DNA of 64,000 nt, from contig JACKEN010000005.1 of the NCBI GenBank assembly GCA_020632995.1, positions 248,001 through 312,000 of the forward strand, read 5' to 3'. The DNA comes from Deltaproteobacteria bacterium (GTDB taxonomy: Bacteria; Myxococcota; Kuafuiibacteriia; Kuafuiibacteriales; Kuafuiibacteriaceae). Positions within the stretch are counted from its first letter, which is position 1; each line of letters starts with the position of its first letter. Below, piece after piece: positions 6,788-15,726 of this stretch. The position numbers were made by a program, and so were the translations under genes. A model generated the notes under the pieces. That model was not told where the DNA came from. It saw only the letters and a program-made list of their open reading frames with translations, and ran no database searches.

Positions 6788-9709
6788 CTACAGCAGCTGC
6801 AGCAGGTCGCCCGAGGCCTGGCGCACGTTGTCGGCCTGATCGTTCGCGGCCCGCCGCGCCGCCTCCCGCAACCCCGCCTTCAGCTCCTCCGCCAGGTCCC
6901 CGTTCGCCACCTTCACCAGCCGCGACAGGGTCACGAACGCGGTCTCCCGCACCACCGCGTCGGTGGAGCGCAGCTGCGGGGTGATGCGCTCGGTGAGGTC
7001 AACCATGCGCTCCTCGCCGATGAGGTGGAGGGTGCAGGTGGTCAGCCAGGGCTCGGGGCCCTCGACCAGGCGATCGAGCCAGGCGTCCTTGTCGCGGTGC
7101 TCGAGGGTGAAGAAGCCCTTGCCGGTGCCCACCTTCTCGGCCGGGCCGTGGTCCTCGAGCAGCGGCAGGAGGATGCGCGACTCCTCCTTCGCGAGGACGT
7201 TGTCCACCACCTCGAGGGCGTTGGCGCGCACCGCCTTGTTGTCGGAGTCGAGGTTCGAGTAGACCAGCTGCACGGTGCGGGCGGGGTAGCGGATCTCGAG
7301 GAGGCGGAAGGCCACCGAGAGGTGGCGCTTGAAGCGCAGGATCAACGCCTCGGGCAGCAGGTGCTGGTCGGGGAGGGCGAGGTCCTCCACGATGGCCAGG
7401 GTCTGGTAGGCGCCCTGGACCTCGCGCCTGAAGGCCTGATCCAGGAGCTCGGCAGGCAGGCTTGCGGTCGGGTGCTTCTCACGCACCCGGGCCGCGGCCC
7501 AGGCCACGTTCATGCGGAGGAGGTGGTCCGGGGTGTCGATGCGGGCCAAGAGGGCCGGGAGGGCCTCGGGCCCCCCGATCCGGCCGAGGATCCGGGGCAC
7601 CCGGCGGCGCACCGCGATGTCCTCCTTCTCGTTGCCGAGCACCTTGAAGAGGGTCCGCTCGATCACCGGCCCGTAGGCCACCAGGGCCCGCACCGCGGCC
7701 TGGCTGCACACCGGGTCGGCGAGCTTGTAGACGAGCGAGGGCACCAGCTCGCGGCTCTGCATCGCCCCCGCCGCCTCCACCGCGGCCAGCCGCACCTTGC
7801 GATCGGGGTCCTGCAGGAGCTGGAGCACCGGCTGAAAGAAGGACTGCACCTTGATCTCGCCCAGCACCCGGGCCGCCTGGTGCCGGTACGCGGCGTCGTC
7901 GGAGTGGATGAAGAGCTTGAGGCTCTCGGCCGCGGTGAGGATGCCGTCGAGGCCGCCGTGCTTGATGAGGGCGGCCACCGCCGCGGCCCGGACCTCCACG
8001 CTCGGGTCCTCGAGGAAGGGCGAGGCGGCGCGGATGGCCCGCTCCCGGCCGATCGCGCAGAACGCGGCGATGGCGGCGGCGCGGATCTCGGGCTCGGGGT
8101 CGCGCATCAGGCGCTCCACCGCCTGCACCCGCTCCAGCCGACCGGACTCACCCAACAGGCCCAGGGCGCGGATGCGGACCTCGCGGGACGCGTGGGTCAA
8201 CAGGCGCTCCAGCTCGGCGCTGAAGTCGAGATCGAGCGAGGGGAGGATCTCGAGCGCGTGGAGGATGTGGGCCTCGTCATCAGAGAGCAAGCGGTCCTTC
8301 AAGGCCCGCTTCGTGCCGTCGTCGATGACCGGTGACCAGGCGCCCGACAGATCCAGGCGCCGGGAGCGCAGGGTGTCGATCAACGAGCGGACGTACTCCT
8401 TCCGGATCCCCACCACCATCAGGACCCAGACCGAGAGCATCACCAGGTCCAGCCACGCGAGGTCGTGGGCGAGGCGGTCCGCGCCCACCCAGCGCCCGAG
8501 GACGAACATCACCACGCCGGAGGCGCCGATCGACACCGGCTTCAGGATGCCGTCGATGAACGCCTTGGCCCGGCCCCGGTGGTGGGCGGGCACCGGGATG
8601 TAGAGGAGGTTCATGGTGGCGTCGTTGACGGTGTAGCGGAACACCACCTCCGCCCCCTTCGCGATGCTCGCCGCCGCCACCGCGGCCACGAAGGGGAGCA
8701 GCATCGCGCCCGCGCCCGAGAGCATCGCGACGGGGAGGACGCACAGGGCCACCACGATGCCCGAGCGCTCCAACAGGCGCCCGGTGATGAAGAACTGGAC
8801 GAGCGAGGCGATGATCCCGGTGAAGCCGTAGAAGTAGCCGAAGAACGCGGCGAGCTCGCCTTCACCGGAGTAGGTCTGGCGGGCGATGACCTTGAACTGG
8901 AAGTCCACGATGGACACGGTCAGGAAGGTCACCGCCACGATGCCCGCGATGATCTTGAGGTGCTTCGAGTGGAAGAGCCGGCCGCCCTCGGTCTTCACGC
9001 TGAGCTTGGACTTCTTGGGCCGATGGACCGCCAGCTCCAGGTCCGCCTTGGCCTTCACCGCCACCGCCCGCACGATGAGGATCGCCGCCGCGTACAGGAG
9101 CGCGCACAGGAGCACCAGGTTCTGCGGCCCGACCCTCGGCGCGATGCTCCCGATCAGGAAGCCGCACACGATGTTGGAGAGCACCCCGCCCGCGCCGATG
9201 ACGCCGAACAGGCGCTTGGCCTCGCGGGCGCTGAAGATGTCGTTGGCGAAGGTCCAGAACTGGATGATCGAGAGCGCCCCGACGATCTCCACCGCCACGT
9301 ACAGGACGAAGTAGACCCAGGTGCCCTCGACCCCGACCGTCATCAGGGCCCAGATGCCGGCAAGGAAACCTGCGAAGACGGTGAGGGACCGCTCGATGAG
9401 GAGGTCGCGGCGGAGCTTGTCGGCGATGTGGCTGTAGCCGTAGCTCACCACCGCCACGGACACCGCGACCACCATGTACATGAAGGGCAGGCGGTCGACG
9501 TCCACCCGGTGCAGGAACAGGGTGTCGCGCACCGTGCGGCCCAAGATGAAGGCCGACACGATGCACATGAGGAAGAAGAACATCAGGGTGACCTGACGTC
9601 CCTCGCCGGGGCGCACCCTCAGCGCTGCCCCGAGAAACGAACCCACCGACCCCCTGGCCACGGCGCGCCATCTTGGCACCGCCCAGGCCCACATACCAAC
9701 GCTTCCCAT
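6788..9709 (-). CDS. ATP/ADP-translocase-like (NTT/TLC) membrane carrier fused to HEAT repeats
   Basis: A protein of up to 973 residues. The N-terminal ~430 residues contain about a dozen hydrophobic helices, beginning with the run MFFFLMCIVSAFILGRTVRD, whose GRTVRDTLFL pattern is typical of the nucleotide-transporter (Npt/TLC) superfamily. From about residue 470 to the end there are repeated Leu/Ala/Arg helix pairs with the R-x-A-A and D-P-x-x-x-V-R-x-A-A signature of HEAT repeats (for example DPEPEIRAAAIAAF and DPSVEVRAAAVAAL). In that superfamily the carrier exchanges nucleotides across the inner membrane; the HEAT part would be a cytoplasmic binding or regulatory scaffold. The start is uncertain: the first ~35 residues are Arg/Trp-rich and may not be translated. 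Divergent from the next gene with 73 bases between them. Confidence 0.8.
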   Translation of the reverse strand: MGSVGMWAWAVPRWRAVARGSVGSFLGAALRVRPGEGRQVTLMFFFLMCIVSAFILGRTVRDTLFLHRVDVDRLPFMYMVVAVSVAVVSYGYSHIADKLRRDLLIERSLTVFAGFLAGIWALMTVGVEGTWVYFVLYVAVEIVGALSIIQFWTFANDIFSAREAKRLFGVIGAGGVLSNIVCGFLIGSIAPRVGPQNLVLLCALLYAAAILIVRAVAVKAKADLELAVHRPKKSKLSVKTEGGRLFHSKHLKIIAGIVAVTFLTVSIVDFQFKVIARQTYSGEGELAAFFGYFYGFTGIIASLVQFFITGRLLERSGIVVALCVLPVAMLSGAGAMLLPFVAAVAAASIAKGAEVVFRYTVNDATMNLLYIPVPAHHRGRAKAFIDGILKPVSIGASGVVMFVLGRWVGADRLAHDLAWLDLVMLSVWVLMVVGIRKEYVRSLIDTLRSRRLDLSGAWSPVIDDGTKRALKDRLLSDDEAHILHALEILPSLDLDFSAELERLLTHASREVRIRALGLLGESGRLERVQAVERLMRDPEPEIRAAAIAAFCAIGRERAIRAASPFLEDPSVEVRAAAVAALIKHGGLDGILTAAESLKLFIHSDDAAYRHQAARVLGEIKVQSFFQPVLQLLQDPDRKVRLAAVEAAGAMQSRELVPSLVYKLADPVCSQAAVRALVAYGPVIERTLFKVLGNEKEDIAVRRRVPRILGRIGGPEALPALLARIDTPDHLLRMNVAWAAARVREKHPTASLPAELLDQAFRREVQGAYQTLAIVEDLALPDQHLLPEALILRFKRHLSVAFRLLEIRYPARTVQLVYSNLDSDNKAVRANALEVVDNVLAKEESRILLPLLEDHGPAEKVGTGKGFFTLEHRDKDAWLDRLVEGPEPWLTTCTLHLIGEERMVDLTERITPQLRSTDAVVRETAFVTLSRLVKVANGDLAEELKAGLREAARRAANDQADNVRQASGDLLQLL

Positions 9710-9782
9710 CCAGAGACGTGGCAGCGGTCACGCGCGTGCGATCCGGAGGGCGCCGGCATTACCGTCTGTTGAGTCGGTATCG

Positions 9783-11057
9783 ATGGACGCGCAGATCATC
9801 CTCCTCGGCTACGCGCTGCTCTCCAACGTGGCGATCTCGGTGCTCCCGCATGAGCCCGCGGTCATCGGGGCAGGGGCCGAGCTGGGGATCTGGCCCACCG
9901 CCCTCATCGCCACCGCGGGCACCCTCCTGGCCGCCGGGGTCGATCTGTGGCTCTTCGCCCCCGCCCTGGCCCGGCGGGGCGGCAACGCCACGGGCCTCTT
10001 GGCCCGGATGCTGGCGGGGTTCGCCCGGGCCCCCTTCGCAGTGCTCGTGCTGGCCAGCCTGACCCCGCTCCCCTTCTGGCCCTTCAAGGCCCTGGCCTTC
10101 GCCTCGGGCTATCCCCGGGTGCGCTACCTCGCCGCCGTCGCGGTCGGGCGCCTGCCCCGCTACGCGCTCCTCGCCTGGCTCGGCCAGACCCTGGCCCTGC
10201 CGTGGTGGGCCATCGTCGGCACCAGCCTGCTCCTCGTCGCCGCCTCGCTCCTCGTCCCCAACAAAGCCTCGCCCACCCCGAGCGCCCCCGCTCGGGAGGA
10301 GGACCCCGTCATGAAGAACGAACAAGAACACCAGACCGCAAAGCGCACCACCCAGAGCCTCACCGCGCCCTGGGAGAAAGCCAACTTGCCGCGCATGGCG
10401 CGCGCCCTGCCGGCGTGGGTCACGCCGGATCACCTCACCGGCCTCGGCATCTTCGCCGCCTTCATGATCGGCGGCGGCTACGTGCTCGCCCACCTGTCGC
10501 CCTACTGGATGCTCCTCAGCGTGGTGGGCCTCATCGTCCACTGGTTCGGCGACAGCCTCGACGGCACCCTCGCGCGGGTCCGGAAGATGGAGCGCGAGCG
10601 CTACGGCTACTACGTCGACCGCACCGCCGACGCGATCTCGACCGTGGTCATCGGGCTCGGCCTCGGCCTGTCGCCGCTGGTGCACCTGCCGGTGGCGATG
10701 ATGCTGACCATCGGCTACCTCCTCCTGCAGCTGTACGCCGAGATCTGCGCCTACACCTCGAAGAAGTTCCCGCTCTCCTTCGGGCGCCTCGGGCCCACCG
10801 AGGTCCGCATCGTGCTGGGCCTCATCACGCTCGGCCTGGTGTTCTGGCAGCCGGCGCCCTTCCTGTTCATGGGCGTCTCCCTCACCGTGGTCGACGTCGC
10901 CCTCGGGAGCCTCAGCGTGGGCCTCCTCATCACCTTCCTCACCGCGTCGGCGAAGGAGGCCCGCCTCCTCGACGCCCAGGACCGCGCGCGCTGGGTGCAG
11001 CCGCTGACCAGTAGCGGCTTCACGATCGCGATCGACAGCCAGGATCTGGAGGACTGA
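9783..11057 (+). CDS. DedA/VTT-like membrane domain fused to CDP-alcohol phosphotransferase
   Basis: A 424-residue fusion. Residues 1-160 carry hydrophobic segments and a G-x-x-P-R-x-R/RLPRYALLAW pattern resembling DedA/VTT (SNARE-associated) proteins. Residues ~190-400 are a CDP-alcohol phosphatidyltransferase: the signature is complete, with D257, D260-G261, A264-R265, G275, D279 and D283 (pattern D-x2-DG-x2-AR-x9-G-x3-D-x3-D). Such enzymes move a phosphoalcohol from a CDP-alcohol donor to a second alcohol in the inner membrane, making phospholipid headgroups or related polar lipids; the acceptor here is unknown. A strong internal ribosome-binding site sits exactly at the domain boundary (separate entry). 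The RND exporter follows 2 bases downstream, so product synthesis and transport are probably linked. Confidence 0.82.
   Translation: MDAQIILLGYALLSNVAISVLPHEPAVIGAGAELGIWPTALIATAGTLLAAGVDLWLFAPALARRGGNATGLLARMLAGFARAPFAVLVLASLTPLPFWPFKALAFASGYPRVRYLAAVAVGRLPRYALLAWLGQTLALPWWAIVGTSLLLVAASLLVPNKASPTPSAPAREEDPVMKNEQEHQTAKRTTQSLTAPWEKANLPRMARALPAWVTPDHLTGLGIFAAFMIGGGYVLAHLSPYWMLLSVVGLIVHWFGDSLDGTLARVRKMERERYGYYVDRTADAISTVVIGLGLGLSPLVHLPVAMMLTIGYLLLQLYAEICAYTSKKFPLSFGRLGPTEVRIVLGLITLGLVFWQPAPFLFMGVSLTVVDVALGSLSVGLLITFLTASAKEARLLDAQDRARWVQPLTSSGFTIAIDSQDLED
10294..10313 (+). promoter_or_regulatory. Strong internal ribosome-binding site and ATG within the fusion gene
   Basis: The stretch GGGAGGAGGA (10294-10303) lies about 8 bases before an in-frame ATG at 10311 (residue 177 of the fusion). 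It is a better Shine-Dalgarno than any at the annotated gene starts around it and falls at the junction between the DedA-like and CDP-alcohol phosphotransferase domains. It could give a separate 248-residue phosphotransferase as well as the full-length fusion. There is no stop codon between the domains. Confidence 0.5.
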
Positions 11058-11059
11058 TC

Positions 11060-13510
11060 GTGCTCGGGCTTCGCATCGGGCGCCTGCTGGCGCGCATGGC
11101 GGTGGCCTGCCACCGCCGCCCCTTCACCGTGCTCGCCCTGGCGGGCCTCGTCACCGCGGTCCTCGCCGCGGGGGCGGCCCGGCTCCGGGTGGACAGCGAC
11201 CTGGTGGCGCTGTTGCCCGCGCGCTTCCCCAGCGTGCAGGGCCTGGAGCGCTACAAGGCCCGGGGAGGCTCGGTGGGCTACGTGGTGGTGGTGGCCACCG
11301 TGCCCGCTGACGCGGCGCAGGTCGACCCCGAGGCGGAGCTCCTCGCCTATGCAAGGCACGCTGCGCCCAAGCTCGAGGCGCTCCCCTCGGTGGACTACGC
11401 CGAGTTCGAGCGCCCGGCCTCCTTCTTCGAGGACCGGCTCCTGTACTACCTGGCCCCTGACGACCTCGAGCGCTTCGCCGAGCAGGTGGAGGACCGGGCC
11501 AACTACGAGCGCCGCCGCGCCAACCCGCTCCTGGTCGACCTCGAAGACGAGGGGCCGCCCGCGATCCAGCTGGACGTGGCCGGGGCCGGCTTCCCCAAGG
11601 GGATCAAGCGGAGCGGCACTCCGTACTACCTCGACGAGACCGGGCGCACCCTGCTGATCCTGGTGAAGCCCACCCACCTGGCCTCCGACCTCGCCTTCGC
11701 CCGCCGGGTGGTTGCCGACGTGCAGGACTCATTGCGCGACGTCAACGCCGCCCACCCCGGGGTCTCGGTGGAGCTGGGCGGCCGCTTCGTGAAGCGGGTG
11801 CAGCAGCAGGTCATGTTGCAGCGGGACCTCGGCCTGACCTCCGCCGCCGCGGTGCTCCTGATCCTCCTGTACCTCGCCCTCCACTTTCGGCGCCTGGGGG
11901 GCATCGTCAGCGCCCTGGCCCCGCTCGCGGTGGGCCTGGTCGCCACCTTCGCGGTGACCTGGGCCCTGTTCGAGGAGCTCAACATCCTCACCGCCTTCGT
12001 GGGGGCGATCCTGCTCGGGATGGGGATCGACCACGGCCTCCACCTCCTCGAGCGCTACGCCGCGGCGAGGGACGAGGGGGCCGACGCGGAGGGCGCGGTG
12101 CGCGCCGCGTTCGAGCACACCGGCCGCGCGGTGATCCTGGCCGCCCTCACCACCGCCTTGGGCTTCGTAGGCCTCGCGGTGTCGGAGTTCCGGGCCTTCC
12201 GGGAGTTCGGGCTGATCGCCGCCATCGGCACCGTGCTCGTGGTGGTGGCCTACGCGGTGGTGCTCCCGCCGCTGTTGCGCCTGTTCCCGACCCCGCGCCC
12301 CGCGGCGACGAAGGAGGGTGGGGTGTTCGCGTGGCTGGCCCGCGCGGTGGACGAGGCCCGGGTGGGGGTGCTCGTCACCAGCTCCCTCGCCGCCCTGCTC
12401 GTGATCTCCCAGCTCTGCAACCTGGCCTTCGACTACGACTTCGCCACCCTGGACGGCCGGGGCATCGACGCCTACGCCCTCGACGGCCGCATCGACGGGG
12501 TGCTCGGGCGCCAGCAGTCCAGCGTGGCGGTCCTCACCGTGGACGAGACCGACGCCCAGGCCGCCGCGCTGACCCTGCGGACCCGGAAGGCCCAGGCCCA
12601 GGCCTCGGCCATCGACTTCGTCCTCACCACCCGGGACCTGTTGCCCGAGGGGCAGGCCGACAAGCGCGCGATCATCGATCGCATCCGGGCCGAGGTGGCG
12701 GACCTCGACCCGGCCGCGTTCCCCGACAAGGAGCAGGGCGCCTTGCGCCAGCTCCAGCGCATGGCGGCCACCGCGCCCTTCACCCAGGCCGACCTGCCGC
12801 ACTCCATCCGACGCGAGCTGGTGCTCGACGGGGCAGGGCAGGGCGGGTTGGTGCTCGTCTTCCCCGCGGTGCGGATGAGCGATGGCCACAACATCCTGCA
12901 CCTCGCCGAGGAGCTGAGCGGCCTCGAGCTGCCGAGCGGCGACACCGTGGCGGGGGCGGGTGAGGTCATGATCCTGGCCGACGTGCTCCGGATGGTCTTC
13001 CGCGAGACCCCCAAGGTCCTGGCCATCACCGTGGTCCTGGTCTTCCTCTGCCTGTGGCTCTTCCTCGCCGACCTCAAGAAGGCGACCCTGGCCTACGCCC
13101 CCGCGGTGGTCTCGGTCGCGGCCACCCTGGGCGCCGCGCCCCTGGTGGGCCTCGAGCTGAACTACCTCAACATCGTGTTCATCCCGGTGCTCTTCGGGAT
13201 GGCGGTGGACTCCGGCGTCCACCTGGTGTCCCGCGTTCACGGCGAAGGCGCAACCCGACTTGCGCTGGCCGAGACTGGCCGCGCCGTCTTCGGCGCCGCC
13301 CTCACCACCGCCGCCGGCTTCGGGGCCCTGGCCCTGGCCCACCACCCCGGCCTGCGGTCGCTGGCCTGGTTGGCCCTGCTCGGCGTGGGCGTCTCGCTCG
13401 TGGTGTCCCTGGTGTGGCTCTCGGCCCTGATCCTGGTGTTCGAGGCGCCCCAGAGCCCGCCCGACCTCGACGTCCGCCGCTCCGGTCAGGTCCCCGCCGA
13501 AGTTCCTTGA
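11060..13510 (+). CDS. RND/MMPL-superfamily exporter, HpnN-like
   Basis: An 816-residue protein starting at GTG 11060, with GGAGGA about 8 bases upstream and 2 bases after the previous stop. The architecture is the two-fold RND plan: one N-terminal helix (FTVLALAGLVTAVLAAGAARL), a large periplasmic loop, a bundle of helices including GAILLGMGIDHGLHLLERY, then a second half with another loop and FIPVLFGMAVDSGVHLVSR. The twin G-M-x-I/V-D-x-G/S-V/L-H-L motifs are characteristic of the lipid-exporting MMPL/HpnN branch. By family it uses the proton gradient to move hydrophobic molecules (hopanoids, lipids) toward the outer membrane. Its location directly after a lipid-synthesising fusion supports a lipid substrate; which lipid is unknown. 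Its stop codon lies inside the first operator-like palindrome of the next gene. Confidence 0.8.
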   Translation: MLGLRIGRLLARMAVACHRRPFTVLALAGLVTAVLAAGAARLRVDSDLVALLPARFPSVQGLERYKARGGSVGYVVVVATVPADAAQVDPEAELLAYARHAAPKLEALPSVDYAEFERPASFFEDRLLYYLAPDDLERFAEQVEDRANYERRRANPLLVDLEDEGPPAIQLDVAGAGFPKGIKRSGTPYYLDETGRTLLILVKPTHLASDLAFARRVVADVQDSLRDVNAAHPGVSVELGGRFVKRVQQQVMLQRDLGLTSAAAVLLILLYLALHFRRLGGIVSALAPLAVGLVATFAVTWALFEELNILTAFVGAILLGMGIDHGLHLLERYAAARDEGADAEGAVRAAFEHTGRAVILAALTTALGFVGLAVSEFRAFREFGLIAAIGTVLVVVAYAVVLPPLLRLFPTPRPAATKEGGVFAWLARAVDEARVGVLVTSSLAALLVISQLCNLAFDYDFATLDGRGIDAYALDGRIDGVLGRQQSSVAVLTVDETDAQAAALTLRTRKAQAQASAIDFVLTTRDLLPEGQADKRAIIDRIRAEVADLDPAAFPDKEQGALRQLQRMAATAPFTQADLPHSIRRELVLDGAGQGGLVLVFPAVRMSDGHNILHLAEELSGLELPSGDTVAGAGEVMILADVLRMVFRETPKVLAITVVLVFLCLWLFLADLKKATLAYAPAVVSVAATLGAAPLVGLELNYLNIVFIPVLFGMAVDSGVHLVSRVHGEGATRLALAETGRAVFGAALTTAAGFGALALAHHPGLRSLAWLALLGVGVSLVVSLVWLSALILVFEAPQSPPDLDVRRSGQVPAEVP

Positions 13511-13549
13511 CAGAACGTCAGAAAACTATAACCTGACACTTCGTCAGGT
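13507..13549 (+). promoter_or_regulatory. Promoter with two TetR-type palindromic operators
   Basis: Two copies of the palindrome TGAC-N5-GTCA occur at 13508-13520 and 13534-13546, with centres 26 bases apart; the second extends to ACCTGAC-N5-GTCAGGT (13531-13549). A TTGACA (13507-13512) overlaps the first copy and TATAAC (13527-13532) lies between them, though the 14-base spacing is short for a sigma-70 promoter. The second palindrome ends at the base before the ATG of the TetR gene, so there is no Shine-Dalgarno and the transcript is probably leaderless or nearly so. The most likely reading is autoregulation by the adjacent TetR protein. Confidence 0.7.
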
Positions 13550-14161
13550 ATGGCCAGGCCCATCGACAACGAGAAGCGCCGCGAGCTGGCCCGCCGGGCC
13601 GTCGCGGTGCTCCAGGCCGAGGGCCTCGACCTGTCCTTCGCCGCCCTGGCCGAGCGCCTCGAGCTCAAGCGGCCGACCCTGCTGTACTACTTCCCCACCA
13701 AGGCCAGCATCATCGAGGCCGCGCTGGAGGAGCTCCTGCTCGCCCAGGCCGCCTTCGTGATCCCGCGGATGGAGGCCGAGGCGCACCCGCTCGACCAGCT
13801 CCTCGCCCAGCTCGTCTCGGTGCACGCCTTTCACCAGGGGCGAGAGGACCGGGTGGTCTTCCTCTCCCAGGCCGTCGCCTCCCTCGGGATGGCGGGGGCC
13901 CAGCGCATCATCGACATCGGCAACCAGGTCTTCGAGGCCCAGCGGCAGGTCATGAAAGGCCGCTTGCAGACCGCGATCGCCGAGGGCCGCATGCACCCCT
14001 GCGACGTGGACGCGCTGATGGCGCTCCTGCGCAGCACGGTGGACGGCATGATGGTGCAGCGCTTCATGACCGGGTGCGACGTGGCCCCGGTGCACCGCTT
14101 CTTCAAGGAACGCGTCCTCGACCCGCTGCGGCGGGCGCCGGACGCCGAGGAGTCCCCATGA
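13550..14161 (+). CDS. TetR/AcrR-family transcriptional regulator
   Basis: A 203-residue protein. Residues ~8-55 form the TetR helix-turn-helix: the sequence LSFAALAERLELKRPTLLYY matches the turn and the ending L-Y-Y-F-P-T-K-x-x-I of the recognition region. The rest is an all-helical ligand-binding domain with no recognisable ligand signature. It is followed by the M81 gene with an ATGA overlap, and preceded by paired palindromes that it probably binds. Since the RND exporter, the palindromes and this gene are contiguous, it may also control expression of downstream genes; whether it controls the exporter, which is transcribed into the operator, cannot be seen. Confidence 0.88.
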   Translation: MARPIDNEKRRELARRAVAVLQAEGLDLSFAALAERLELKRPTLLYYFPTKASIIEAALEELLLAQAAFVIPRMEAEAHPLDQLLAQLVSVHAFHQGREDRVVFLSQAVASLGMAGAQRIIDIGNQVFEAQRQVMKGRLQTAIAEGRMHPCDVDALMALLRSTVDGMMVQRFMTGCDVAPVHRFFKERVLDPLRRAPDAEESP

Positions 14162-15708
14162 TCGGAATGCTGGGCCGGCTCGGCCGGGGCGAGCGCCCCC
14201 TGCGCATCGCCTACGGGCGCATCTTCCACGAGGGCAACGCGTTCAGCGTGCTCCCCACCACGCGCGAGCGCTTCATGGGGCTGCACGTGCACGAGGGGGA
14301 GGCCCTGGCCCAAAAGTGCACCCTGAAGGGCCACGAGCTCGAGGGGTTCCTCCGGCACGCCGAGCTCACCGGCTTCGTGCAGGCGGCCCGCGCGGCGGGC
14401 GGGGTCACCACCGTGCCCCTCTTCAGCGCCATGACGGTGCCGAGCGGGCAGGTGACCCCGGAGACCTTCGCGTGGCTGCGGGAGCGCCTGCAGGACAACC
14501 TGCGAAAGGCGGGCCCGGTGGACGCGGTCTACCTCGCGCTCCATGGCTCGATGCAGGTGGCGGGCCTCGGCGCCTCGCCCGAGGGGGTGATCCTCGACGA
14601 CGTCCGCGCGCTCACCGGCGGGGTGCCCATCGCGGCGAGCTTCGACCTGCACGGGAACCTCTGCCCCGCGATCGTCGACAAGCTCACCATCCTCACCGCG
14701 TACCGCACCAACCCCCACCGGGACCTCCTGCAGACCGGCTTTCGCGCCGGGAACCGCTTGATCCGGGCCCTGCGCGGGCAGGTGGCGCCCACCCACGCGT
14801 GGCGGAAGCTCCCGATGCTCCTCGGCGGCGGGACCACGGTGGACCTGTTGGCCCCTATGCGCGGCTACTTCCGCTACATGCGGGGCCTCGAGCGGGATCC
14901 CAAGGTGTTGGGCGCGCACCTGTTCATGGTGCACCCGTACAGCGACGCCCCCGACCTGGGTTGGGCGGTGCACGTCACCACCGACGATGACCAGGCCCTG
15001 GCGGACCAGCTGGCCGACGACCTCGCGGACCGCGCCTTCGCCCTCCGCACCGCGCCGCTGCCCCCCATGCGGACGGTGGAGGAGGCGCTGGCCGACGTGA
15101 AGGGCAAGCGCCTGGCCCGAAAGACGGGGACGGTGAGCCTGGTGGACGTGGGAGACATCGTGGGGGCAGGGGCCCCGGGCGGGAACACCCAGATCCTGCA
15201 GGGGCTCCTGCAGCAACCCAGCCTGCCGCGGATCTACCTGCCCATCCACGACCCCGACGCGGTGAAGGCCGCGGCCGACGTGGCGGTAGGCCAGCCGGTC
15301 ACGCTCCAGGTCCGGGGCATCCCCGGTCGAACGCCCCAGCCGGTGGTGCCCCTCAGCGGCACCCTGGCCGCGAGGGTCGAGAACGAGTCCGGCACCGTCA
15401 TCCGGGTCGACACCGGGACCCTGAGCGTGGCGCTGACGAGCGGCCTCCCGCTGACCATCTCGCCCCGCTTCTGGCGCGAGCTGGGCCTGTCCCCGTGGGA
15501 GGCGGACGCCATCGTGCAGAAGATGTTCTTCCACTACCGCTTCTTCTACGCGGCGGTGAACCGGGCCAACATCCCGGTGGGCACCGAGGGCCCCACCAGC
15601 CTCGAGAACCTGCGCAAGATGTCCTTCGATCTGCCGATGTGGCCCCAGCAGGAGGTCTCGGAGTGGCGGAGCTTCGATGAAGTGCGCCGGGGTGTCCCGA
15701 GGGTGTAG
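14158..15708 (+). CDS. M81-family metallopeptidase-like protein (MlrC/microcystinase type)
   Basis: A 516-residue protein; ATG 14158 is chosen because it overlaps the TetR stop (ATGA), although the frame is open further upstream. The N-terminus has the family's R-I-x-x-F-H-E-G-N-A/T-F-S pattern. Probable zinc ligands are D163 and H165 (in ASFDLHGN) and H187 (in YRTNPHRD), equivalent to the Asp-x-His and distant His of MlrC. Also conserved are the LALHGSM stretch, the G-D-I-V-G-A-G-A-P-G-G-N-T loop, and a C-terminal domain ending in a conserved FFAAVNRANIPVGT-like stretch. MlrC cleaves linearised microcystin, but most M81 members have unknown substrates, so the name should not be taken as evidence of toxin degradation. 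Coupled to a TetR gene and lipid-export genes. Confidence 0.82.
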   Translation: MIGMLGRLGRGERPLRIAYGRIFHEGNAFSVLPTTRERFMGLHVHEGEALAQKCTLKGHELEGFLRHAELTGFVQAARAAGGVTTVPLFSAMTVPSGQVTPETFAWLRERLQDNLRKAGPVDAVYLALHGSMQVAGLGASPEGVILDDVRALTGGVPIAASFDLHGNLCPAIVDKLTILTAYRTNPHRDLLQTGFRAGNRLIRALRGQVAPTHAWRKLPMLLGGGTTVDLLAPMRGYFRYMRGLERDPKVLGAHLFMVHPYSDAPDLGWAVHVTTDDDQALADQLADDLADRAFALRTAPLPPMRTVEEALADVKGKRLARKTGTVSLVDVGDIVGAGAPGGNTQILQGLLQQPSLPRIYLPIHDPDAVKAAADVAVGQPVTLQVRGIPGRTPQPVVPLSGTLAARVENESGTVIRVDTGTLSVALTSGLPLTISPRFWRELGLSPWEADAIVQKMFFHYRFFYAAVNRANIPVGTEGPTSLENLRKMSFDLPMWPQQEVSEWRSFDEVRRGVPRV

Positions 15709-15726
15709 GATGCCACGGCGAGACCG

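Noticed and set aside
14158..15708. Naming the M81 protein microcystinase and inferring toxin degradation
   Set aside because: No mlrA, mlrB or mlrD partner is present and the family is broad; only the metal-site similarity is supported.
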